A stretch of DNA of 5,513 bases, from the NCBI GenBank assembly GCA_016789625.1, contig JAEUQS010000253.1:1-5513 (forward strand), given 5' to 3'. Under the pieces are notes generated by a model that was not told the DNA's origin, made no database searches, and worked only from the letters and a program-made list of their open reading frames with translations. The position numbers and the translations under genes are program-made. The DNA is from Acidobacteriota bacterium. GTDB lineage: Bacteria > Acidobacteriota > Thermoanaerobaculia > UBA5066. Positions 1-5,513 of the stretch are shown one piece after another (positions within the stretch are counted from its first letter, which is position 1; every line of letters starts with the position of its first letter).

Positions 1-1800
1 GGGCTCGAGGCCTTTTCGCTCCTGACCGAGAGTGGCCTCGAGAGCTGGAGGGTCCCTGTACCGTCCGGGCCTCCCACGACAACGGAGTACCTGTTCTTCG
101 CCCGGGACGCCGGCGATCTCGTTCTCGTTACCTCGAGCCCCGACGGGATGACGCTGATCGTCATGAACCCGGAGACGGGTGCCCGCCTCTCGGGTCCGGT
201 GACTCTTCCTCGCGCCACGCTGCCCGCGGATGCGTTTCGAGTGGTCGTGGAGCAGGGTGGCGATGGGTCCCTTGCGGTTGCGGCCGAGTTCCAGGTTCCG
301 GCCGGCGGTCTGCTGATGGACGTCGGGCTCTGGCGTGTCTCGCGGCAGGGCAACGTGCTGTGGGGGCCCGTCGTGTATGCCTCGCCTTCGGGACCGAGAT
401 CGAGCGACCGGGTGGGTGGCCTCGCGATGGATCCCGCCGGAGAGGTCTTCTTCTCGGGGTATCGAGGGGCGGACTCCGTGGCGAGCGGTCCGACCTCGCG
501 GGGGTTCCTCACGAGATTCGCTGCGGACGGGCACGTACGTTGGGAGGTTCCCCGGAGCGGTGAGGAGGCCAAGGCCTACCAGTACTTCGGCCTCCATCCC
601 GACGGGCCGGAAGCGCTCGATGTCGTCGCTTCGGGTGCGATCGACGACGCGGCCATGCGCGTCTTCCGGTTCTCGGCGTTCGATGGCTCGCAGCTCCGTC
701 CCCGCCTCTTCGTAGACGGACGGATGACCGACACCCCGGGAACCCTCGCCTTCCATGCGGACTCCGATCGCGTGAGGGTCGCCGCGCTGGGCCGCGAGCT
801 GCGCCGCTTCGACCTCGCGACCGAGAGCGGTGCGCCGGAATCGGCGACGGCCCGATCCCGGCACGGGTACGGCTCCAGCGTCCTCGACGTCGCGTCGTCC
901 GGCGGAACGGTCGTCGCGGAGGAAGGCACACTCTGGTTTCAGGAGACGCCGCTCACCCTTCGCTGGAAGCGCTCCCTTTCGACTTTTCCCTTCGCCGTGC
1001 CGAGATCGGTCCTGGCCATGGGTGCTCAGGTCGTGGTCCTGTCCAGTGACAGCGGGCGTACCTGTGGCCTCGATGGCTATTCCGCGGAGACGGGCGACAG
1101 GCTCTGGGGACCCGTGACGTTCCCCTCGACGGAGGCGAAGGTCGAGCGGCTGGCGGGGGGAGACGTGGTCCTCGCGCTCGCGAATGGGCCGGGGCAAAGG
1201 CGTCTGCTGCGGCTCCGGTCCGACACCGGATTCGTCGTCTGGGACCAAACGACGGATCCGGGGACCGTATCCCCCTCTCTTGCCGGCGTCTCGACCGACG
1301 CGTTCGGGGTCTCCGTTCTCTGGCGAACGGCCACAGGCGGCTCGCTCGAGCGCCGATTCGCGACGAGCGGTCAGCTCGTGTCCGCCGCCGTTTCGATTGC
1401 AGCGGGGGCATCGACGCTCGTCGCGAGCCTCCCCGGCTCCACGTACGTGGCGGACCTTCCTGGGTACGGGGGCCTGGGCTTCCTGCGGCGCATCGACGAC
1501 GGGAGCGCCACAGTGGTGTGGAACACGCCCCTCTCCTTGGCCGGCGCGGTAACGGGATTCGGCCTTCTCGCGGACGCGACGAATGTGTATCTCCACTACC
1601 GCACGGCGACGCTCTCATCGCCCGTGACCGCGGATTCCCTGGTCGAGACCTTTCGCGCGGCTGACGGTACGAGGCGCGTCCCGCCGATCCGGGTCGGTCG
1701 GAGGGGATCCGGCCGGATGGTGCTGGTACCCGGATCCGGGCTCCTTGTCGCCGTCTCCGAGACCGGCGAAGTGGTCGTGAGCCGCATCGATGAGGCCCTC
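1..1800 (+). other. PQQ-like / WD-like beta-propeller region of the first gene
   Basis: This covers the visible residues 1-600. Repeating units follow the pattern 'hydrophobic strand - D/E-x-x-T/S/D-G-x-x-x-W-G-P-V'. Examples end in VLWGPVVY (W121), HVRWEVP (W181), TLRWKRS (W322), DRLWGPVTF (W369), FVVWDQT (W414) and VVWNTP (W507). One unit has serine in place of Trp (RLSGPVTL, S64), and units near residues 230 and 560 also lack it. Such repeats fold as propeller blades in YncE-, BamB- and quinoprotein-like proteins. No cofactor-binding residues of true quinoprotein dehydrogenases are recognisable, so a non-enzymatic scaffold is more likely. The exact blade count cannot be fixed by eye. Confidence 0.8.
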
Positions 1801-1989
1801 GCGTTCGGGCCCGGGGACGGGGTCCTTCCGGCTGTCGATTGCGGCGTCCCGCTCGACCTCGACCTGGAGCTGCGGAACGGGGAGGGCGGGGAAACGTGGT
1901 CCTTTGCGTCGCCGGTTGCCGAGCGCCCGCCCGGACTCTCTCTGACTTCCTCGGGCCACCTCGTGGGCACACCCCGCGCGGGCTTCTAC
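1..1989 (+). repeat. Tandem paralogous segment, copy 1
   Basis: The visible propeller region and the start of the He_PIG domain of the first gene (663 codons) align co-linearly with 3501-5513 in the second gene. The offset grows only from about 197 to 205 codons. The copies are clearly diverged in amino acids and at silent sites, so this is an old duplication, not a recent DNA repeat. Confidence 0.85.
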
Positions 1990-2895
1990 GTCTTCCGCGT
2001 TCGCGTCTCCGGGCCGCAGGGCTCTCTTGAGCGAACCCTCAGCCTCCATGTCCGGTCCGCGAGCCGTCCGCTGGCCGTGACGCGCGGCTCGACCTCGGAG
2101 GTGTGCCCGGGCACGGCGGTGCTCCTCACGGCGCCTCCGGGCTTCGCGTCGTACGAGTGGTCGACGGGCGAGACCGGGGAAACGATATCGGTTTCCCCCC
2201 GGACGTCGACGACCTACTTCGTGAGGGCCGTGGATGCGTCCGGTTGCGATGCCCAGGGATCGGTCCACGTGCCCGTGAGCTCCAACCCGGCTCCATTCCT
2301 GATGGGCCCTCGCAACGTCGTGCCGGACGAGGAGTTCATCGTGGCGGTCGAGGGGGGAAGTGGCAGCCCCTTCCTCTGGGACGTCGCCAACGGAACAGTG
2401 CTTTCCGGTCAGGGCACGCATGAGGCGCGTATCCGGGCCGGCTCACACGGGACGTGTGTGGTACGTGCCGAGAGAGCCGGCGCCGTGTGCACGCCCCGCG
2501 GGGCCACGCTCGTCGAGGTGAGAAGGCCCACCGGCCTCTACACAGTCTTGCCCTGCCGGGCCGTCGACACGAGGCTCCCCGAAGGACGCAACGGCGGCCC
2601 TTCCCTCATGAGCGGCTGGCCGGTAGAGATTTTCCTCGCCGGCACCTGTGGTGTTCCTCCGACCGCCTCTGCGGTAGCCGTGAACGTGACGCTGATCCCG
2701 ACCGGCGCCTATTCCGGCGCCGCGATCTGTGCCGAGGGCGGACCCTGCGCGCCCTCACTGGAGGGTCCGCCGGGGACGACGAGGACCTCCTCGGCCATCG
2801 TCAAGCTGCCTCCGGACGGCACAGGCCGGTTGCTGGCCTCTCTGTGGGGCAGAGCCGGTGACCTCATCGTCGACATCTCGGGGTATTTCGAGTAG
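1..2895 (+). CDS. Exported multi-domain beta-propeller / Ig-like protein (5' partial)
   Basis: The reading frame is open from base 1 to the TAG at 2893-2895 (964 codons visible). The ATG at 148 is internal: codons 1-49 already align with the downstream paralogue (SWRVPVP here, RWSVPVP there), so the true start lies about 200 codons upstream of the window. Counting from base 1, residues 1-600 are PQQ-like blades, with blade-closing tryptophans at 16, 121, 181, 322, 369, 414 and 507 and repeated 'LWGPV' strands. Residues about 606-686 form a He_PIG-like domain, 688-757 and 764-842 two Ig/PKD-like domains, and 846-964 a C-terminal PCRAVDTR...DISGYFE module. Cysteines are sparse in the propeller but frequent after residue 614, as expected for disulfides in an exported protein. 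No dehydrogenase or hydrolase active site is visible. Families of this type are secreted or surface-exposed; a binding or structural role is inferred and the partner is unknown. The gene lies 14 bases upstream of its paralogue, in the same orientation. Confidence 0.95.
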   Translation, partial: GLEAFSLLTESGLESWRVPVPSGPPTTTEYLFFARDAGDLVLVTSSPDGMTLIVMNPETGARLSGPVTLPRATLPADAFRVVVEQGGDGSLAVAAEFQVPAGGLLMDVGLWRVSRQGNVLWGPVVYASPSGPRSSDRVGGLAMDPAGEVFFSGYRGADSVASGPTSRGFLTRFAADGHVRWEVPRSGEEAKAYQYFGLHPDGPEALDVVASGAIDDAAMRVFRFSAFDGSQLRPRLFVDGRMTDTPGTLAFHADSDRVRVAALGRELRRFDLATESGAPESATARSRHGYGSSVLDVASSGGTVVAEEGTLWFQETPLTLRWKRSLSTFPFAVPRSVLAMGAQVVVLSSDSGRTCGLDGYSAETGDRLWGPVTFPSTEAKVERLAGGDVVLALANGPGQRRLLRLRSDTGFVVWDQTTDPGTVSPSLAGVSTDAFGVSVLWRTATGGSLERRFATSGQLVSAAVSIAAGASTLVASLPGSTYVADLPGYGGLGFLRRIDDGSATVVWNTPLSLAGAVTGFGLLADATNVYLHYRTATLSSPVTADSLVETFRAADGTRRVPPIRVGRRGSGRMVLVPGSGLLVAVSETGEVVVSRIDEALAFGPGDGVLPAVDCGVPLDLDLELRNGEGGETWSFASPVAERPPGLSLTSSGHLVGTPRAGFYVFRVRVSGPQGSLERTLSLHVRSASRPLAVTRGSTSEVCPGTAVLLTAPPGFASYEWSTGETGETISVSPRTSTTYFVRAVDASGCDAQGSVHVPVSSNPAPFLMGPRNVVPDEEFIVAVEGGSGSPFLWDVANGTVLSGQGTHEARIRAGSHGTCVVRAERAGAVCTPRGATLVEVRRPTGLYTVLPCRAVDTRLPEGRNGGPSLMSGWPVEIFLAGTCGVPPTASAVAVNVTLIPTGAYSGAAICAEGGPCAPSLEGPPGTTRTSSAIVKLPPDGTGRLLASLWGRAGDLIVDISGYFE
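1816..2058 (+). other. He_PIG (putative Ig, cadherin-like) domain in the first gene
   Basis: At residues about 606-686, the segment starting GPGDGVLPAVDCG and containing RPPGLSLTSSGHLVGTP followed by YVFRVRVSG matches the classic He_PIG signature 'LPPGL.L....G.ISGTP...G.Y.F.V.V'. These domains occur as spacers or binding modules in secreted and surface proteins. The second gene carries the matching segment at its truncated end (RPPGVTLTNTGRLVGMP). Confidence 0.8.
2062..2271 (+). other. Ig/PKD-like domain A in the first gene
   Basis: At residues about 688-757, the pattern EVCPGTAVLLTAPPG, YEWSTGETGETISV, then TTYFVRAVDASGCDAQG is that of the Ig-like domains common in bacterial secreted proteins (VC.G..V.LTA...Y.WSTG.T...I.V...T.Y.V.V.D..GC). 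The cysteines at 702 and 749 sit where the family's conserved disulfide pair would be. Confidence 0.7.
2290..2526 (+). other. Ig/PKD-like domain B in the first gene
   Basis: Residues about 764-842 are a second, more divergent beta-sandwich-like unit. It has a proline-initiated strand, FIVAVEGGSGS, a FLWDVANGTVLSGQGT core resembling PKD-like 'W.V.NG.I..G.GT', and a final C-x-V-x-A-x-R strand with cysteines at 819 and 830. The assignment rests on this pattern only. Confidence 0.55.
2536..2892 (+). other. C-terminal 'VDTR ... GYFE' module of the first gene
   Basis: Residues 846-964 start YTVLPCRAVDTRLPEG, continue with AGTCGVPPTASAVAVNVTL and end LIVDISGYFE at the stop codon. From memory, this matches a C-terminal or repeated module common in secreted proteins of Acidobacteriota and Actinomycetota (TP.R..DTR ... 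GG.P....AV..NVT ... H.I.DV.GYF). Its length of about 119 residues is normal for the module. Its function is not established; surface association or binding is a plausible inference. The middle carries an extra cysteine pair (C910, C916). Confidence 0.75.
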
Positions 2896-2898
2896 ATC

Positions 2899-2905
2899 GA
2901 AGGAG
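2899..2905 (+). promoter_or_regulatory. Ribosome binding site of the second gene
   Basis: GAAGGAG lies directly after the first gene's stop codon, with four bases (CGCC) between it and the ATG at 2910. It closely matches the anti-Shine-Dalgarno complement and decides the start of the second gene. It occupies the 14-base gap between the genes, and no terminator hairpin or promoter-like element fits there, so the second gene is probably translated from a shared transcript. Confidence 0.8.
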
Positions 2906-2909
2906 CGCC

Positions 2910-3005
2910 ATGAGCTTCTCTCAACGCCGTATCGCTGGAGTCTTCCGAGCTGTCATCGGGTGTTCTGTGGCGCTCTTTGTTCTCGCAACGGGTCCTGTCC
3001 TTGCC
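2910..3005 (+). other. Signal peptide of the second gene product
   Basis: Residues 1-32 show a basic n-region (R6, R7, R13), a hydrophobic core from about A14 to V30 (AVIGCSVALFVLATGPV) and a likely cleavage site after V-L-A at residue 32, before TEPG. This is a standard Sec-type layout. The paired R6-R7 resembles a twin-arginine motif only weakly, because the residues after it (I-A-G) are not the usual ones. The first gene product presumably carries an equivalent peptide outside the window. Confidence 0.8.
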
Positions 3006-5513
3006 ACGGAGCCCGGTCTCGTCTGGCAGACGAAGGTCCCCGCAGTCGAATCGGATTACGGCACCCGTCACTTCCGGAGCGTTCGCCAGTTCGACGGATC
3101 GATTCTCGCTTTGACTGCGAGCTCGACGAATGTCTCTCCGCGCATCATCTCCCCTCAGGGTGAGGTCGTCGGGAGGTCGGAGATCCCGAGCGATCCATAC
3201 CTTTCGTGGGTGGCCGGTGACCCCTGGGGCGGCGTTACGGTTCATGGGCGTCCCTGCACCGGCTGCGACGAGGACGTTCTCAAGTTCGACACGAGAACGG
3301 GCCTTCCTCGGTGGCCGCAAGTCTTTCGCGCTGAGGCTCTCGTGGGCGCGACGCCTGCGGGAGACATCCTCGTGCAATCGGCCGGTCAGTTGGTACTCCT
3401 CGATGGGTACAGTGGGTCGCCACGCTGGACGCGGCCGCTAGGCGCCTTCCCGCTCGGGTTGAGCACCTCGACGATCTTCGGCCTCAGGTACCCAGCGAGC
3501 GGAGAGGAGATTGTCGCGCTTGCGGTCGAGGACGGGTCCGAGCGCTGGAGTGTCCCCGTTCCGCCGCTTTTCGATAGGCTGTCCGACAGGTGGATTCACG
3601 CCGCCGACACTGGAGATGTCCTGTTCGCTGCCAAAACCTCCGATGGCTTTGCCGTAGCGGCCTATCGGAGGGACACGGGAGCGCTCCTCTGGGGACCGAC
3701 ACAGCTCCCACGCGGGAGCCTGCCCGCCAGGCCGGCTTGGGTGGAAGTGGAACAGGGGGGAGACGGATCCGTTGCTGTGGGGGCGGAGTTCGCAACTCCT
3801 GGAGGAGGAGGCCTCCTGCGGGATGTCGGCATCTGGAAGATCGATGCCGGCGGGACGGTGACCTGGGGTCCCATCGTGACGGCGTCGCCACCTGGGCCTA
3901 ACTCGAACGACGGAATCGACGATCTGTTGGTGGAGGAGGGCGGAGAGGTCCTTTTTGCGGGGTTTCGTGGCGCCGACCGGTATCTCAGCCAACCCAGCAC
4001 GCGGGGCTTCGTTTCGCGGCTGGGCGCGGAGGATGGCCGCGTTCGTTGGGAAATCCCAAGGGACGCGAGCGCCTTCGGCTACCGCTTCTTCGATCTCCTC
4101 CCAGACGGCCCCGACGCCGTCGACGTGGTGGCGTCCGGCGGGTACGACACAGTACCCCTGCGCATCTACCGGTTCTCACGGCACGACGGAGCCATGCTCC
4201 GCGACCGTCTCATGGTGAGCGGGCGGAAAGAGTCCTCGTTCGTCCAGGTGGCGCTTCAGGCAGACGAGGAGCGCGTTCGCATCGCCACCGTCTCTGCATT
4301 CGGGGGGGGCCTGCTGTACCGTACAGATCTCGTGACCTCGACGGGGGAGGCTCATTCAGATCCGAGTCATTCTCACGAGGGAATCTCGGGAGACATCGCA
4401 GCCGTCGCCACGTCGGGAGACATCGTTGTGCTCCGTGGTGGCAGCTCGCTCGCACCCATGGAGATCACCTTCATGGAGACTGCCTTGACCGCCAGATGGA
4501 GACGGCAAATCGGCCCATTGGGGGGAACGAACAAGAGCCTGGTCGTCTCCGAGAACGAAGTGTTCGTGTCGTACGCCAGCCCGACGGGCACAGCGCTGGT
4601 CGCGTTGTCCGCCGCAACGGGGGAAACCCTATGGGGACCGGTCTTTTTTGAAGGGAGCACGTCGCGGCTTCTCGCCCTTCCCAACCGCGACGTCGTGCTC
4701 GTACTGTCAGATGGAACGAGCAGGCGGCTCCTCCGCGTTCGGAAAGAGAACGGCGACGTGGTGTGGAACCGCCTGAGCGGGCCGGGCGCCGTGGCGGGCC
4801 TCTCGGATGTGGACATCGCGGCGGATGCAGTTGGGGTGGCGCTGTCTTACGGCTCTCCTACGGGAAAGGTTCTGGAGCGCAGGGGAATCGAGGATGGAGA
4901 GCTGTCGTTCCCCCCGATGGCGTTTCCGGGACAAGGGAAGGCCCTGCTCGCAAGCCAGGGAGGGTCGACGTTCTTAGCGCTCGTCCCTGAGGTGCAGGGT
5001 GGTGCCGCGACCCTACGGCGCATCGATGGTTCGGGATCCGTCGCCTGGGTCCGTTCGCAGTCCCTGAGCGAGCTCGCGGTCGGATACGGAAAGGCGCTCG
5101 CCGCAGACTCCGGGCACGTCTATCTGCTCTACGAGGTCTTTGACTCGGCCTTCCCTCCTCGCGAGGTCTCCGGACATTTCGTCGCCTTGCTCCGGGCTGC
5201 GGACGGTGATTCATCGGGGCCACCGATCCCCGTGGGGCCAAGAGGCCTCTGGTCGTTGAAGATCGGGCCGGCCGGCCTTCTCGTCTACTCGGCTGGAGTC
5301 GTCAGCCGCATAGACGACGTTCTCTCCTTCGGCCCTGGCGATGGCGTGCTCGAGCCTGTCGGCTGCGGGGGGGCGCTCGACATAGACCTGAACGTCCGAA
5401 ACGCGCAGGGTGCCGTGGAGTTCTCGTGGGTCTCTCCGGAGGCCGAACGGCCCCCCGGTGTGACGCTCACCAACACGGGGCGTCTCGTCGGAATGCCGCT
5501 GCGCGGCGGCGTG
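2910..5513 (+). CDS. Secreted beta-propeller protein, paralogue of the upstream gene (3' partial)
   Basis: ATG at 2910 opens a frame that stays uninterrupted for 868 codons to the last base of the window. The start is supported by a Shine-Dalgarno sequence just upstream and a signal peptide immediately after it. From residue about 33 the protein is a chain of PQQ-like blades with tryptophans at 135, 173, 213, 261, 319, 380, 530, 575, 619 and 713; weaker blades without Trp lie near 430, 660 and 765. Blade spacing is about 40-60 residues, enough for roughly a dozen blades or two propellers. Residues about 808-868 begin a He_PIG-like domain (CGGALDIDLNV, then RPPGVTL). The protein aligns with the upstream gene from residue about 198 onward with only short gaps, for example VEQGGDGS, RGAD, VRWE and DVVASG in both. 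By that alignment about 300 residues are missing, giving an estimated full length near 1,170. No catalytic motif is seen. The role is unknown; an extracellular binding or structural protein is inferred. Confidence 0.95.
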   Translation, partial: MSFSQRRIAGVFRAVIGCSVALFVLATGPVLATEPGLVWQTKVPAVESDYGTRHFRSVRQFDGSILALTASSTNVSPRIISPQGEVVGRSEIPSDPYLSWVAGDPWGGVTVHGRPCTGCDEDVLKFDTRTGLPRWPQVFRAEALVGATPAGDILVQSAGQLVLLDGYSGSPRWTRPLGAFPLGLSTSTIFGLRYPASGEEIVALAVEDGSERWSVPVPPLFDRLSDRWIHAADTGDVLFAAKTSDGFAVAAYRRDTGALLWGPTQLPRGSLPARPAWVEVEQGGDGSVAVGAEFATPGGGGLLRDVGIWKIDAGGTVTWGPIVTASPPGPNSNDGIDDLLVEEGGEVLFAGFRGADRYLSQPSTRGFVSRLGAEDGRVRWEIPRDASAFGYRFFDLLPDGPDAVDVVASGGYDTVPLRIYRFSRHDGAMLRDRLMVSGRKESSFVQVALQADEERVRIATVSAFGGGLLYRTDLVTSTGEAHSDPSHSHEGISGDIAAVATSGDIVVLRGGSSLAPMEITFMETALTARWRRQIGPLGGTNKSLVVSENEVFVSYASPTGTALVALSAATGETLWGPVFFEGSTSRLLALPNRDVVLVLSDGTSRRLLRVRKENGDVVWNRLSGPGAVAGLSDVDIAADAVGVALSYGSPTGKVLERRGIEDGELSFPPMAFPGQGKALLASQGGSTFLALVPEVQGGAATLRRIDGSGSVAWVRSQSLSELAVGYGKALAADSGHVYLLYEVFDSAFPPREVSGHFVALLRAADGDSSGPPIPVGPRGLWSLKIGPAGLLVYSAGVVSRIDDVLSFGPGDGVLEPVGCGGALDIDLNVRNAQGAVEFSWVSPEAERPPGVTLTNTGRLVGMPLRGGV
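3501..5513 (+). repeat. Tandem paralogous segment, copy 2
   Basis: This is the counterpart of 1-1989. Anchors include ERWSVPVP, VEQGGDGSVAV, FRGAD, STRGF, VRWEIPR, DVVASG, ETLWGPV, LRRID, SRIDDVLSFGPGDGVL and RPPGV, all in the same order as in the upstream gene. Confidence 0.85.

Noticed and set aside
4..42. Perfect 9-base inverted repeat CTCGAGGCC / GGCCTCGAG
   Set aside because: It lies within codons for conserved blade residues, has a 21-base loop and no T-run. It is readily explained by Leu-Glu codons in GC-rich DNA.
148..150. ATG at 148 as the start of the first gene
   Set aside because: The frame is open to base 1, and codons 1-49 align with the interior of the second protein. There is no signal peptide after 148 and no Shine-Dalgarno sequence before it.
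1729..1740. 12-base palindrome CCCGGATCCGGG
   Set aside because: It is inside coding sequence for P-G-S-G with no second site or operator context. Chance palindromes of this kind are expected at this base composition.
953..1972. Long minus-strand open frame (339 codons) antisense to the first gene, and other long minus-strand frames such as 1615-2421 and 2709-3377
   Set aside because: The products are Arg/Pro/Ser-rich with no domain pattern, as expected for shadow frames of GC-rich coding DNA. The plus-strand frame carries the family-like domains and aligns with its paralogue.
2955..2966. Lipoprotein lipobox V-I-G-C (residues 15-18) in the second protein
   Set aside because: The cysteine comes before the hydrophobic core, not after it; almost no hydrophobic stretch lies between R13 and C18. 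A normal signal peptidase I site at residue 32 fits better.
1..5513. True PQQ-dependent dehydrogenase, or BamB-type assembly factor
   Set aside because: The blades resemble this superfamily, but I cannot see a recognisable PQQ/calcium site or adjacent Cys-Cys. The size and the C-terminal Ig-like domains do not fit BamB, which is a single small propeller lipoprotein.

Overview
This 5.5 kb window is GC-rich throughout and coding almost end to end on the + strand. It holds two large, head-to-tail paralogous genes, each cut by a window edge. The first (bases 1-2895) lacks its start. The second (2910-5513) has its start but runs off the 3' end, with 868 uninterrupted codons visible. The genes are separated by 14 bases that contain a clear Shine-Dalgarno sequence, so they very probably belong to one transcription unit. 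I see no RNA gene, CRISPR array, insertion sequence, attachment site or terminator, and no gene-free stretch of 300 bases or more.

Both proteins look like exported, repetitive beta-propeller proteins. Most of each is a chain of PQQ-like/WD-like blades about 40-60 residues apart, each ending in a 'G-x-x-x-W-G-P-V'-type strand. The second protein opens with a signal peptide. Gene 1 shows what follows the propellers: a putative-Ig (He_PIG/cadherin-like) domain with the PPGLSL...G.LVGTP signature, two cysteine-bearing Ig/PKD-like domains, and a C-terminal module beginning PCRAVDTR and ending DISGYFE. The visible part of gene 2 stops inside its own He_PIG domain, so its C-terminus probably continues for about 300 residues like that of gene 1.

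The C-terminal PCR-x-VDTR ... D-x-x-GYFE module, high GC and large secreted propeller/Ig proteins fit Acidobacteriota (Thermoanaerobaculia- or Vicinamibacteria-like) best from memory. Another high-GC environmental phylum is possible, and this assignment is an inference. Neither protein carries recognisable enzyme active-site residues. The likely role is extracellular or cell-surface binding or structure, with the two paralogues perhaps acting side by side, but the substrate or partner cannot be read from the sequence.

The points most worth a second look are the tandem duplication itself, an unusually conserved patch shared by the two copies, an 8-G tract in gene 2 where a one-base slip in either direction would truncate the protein, and the domain order of gene 1.
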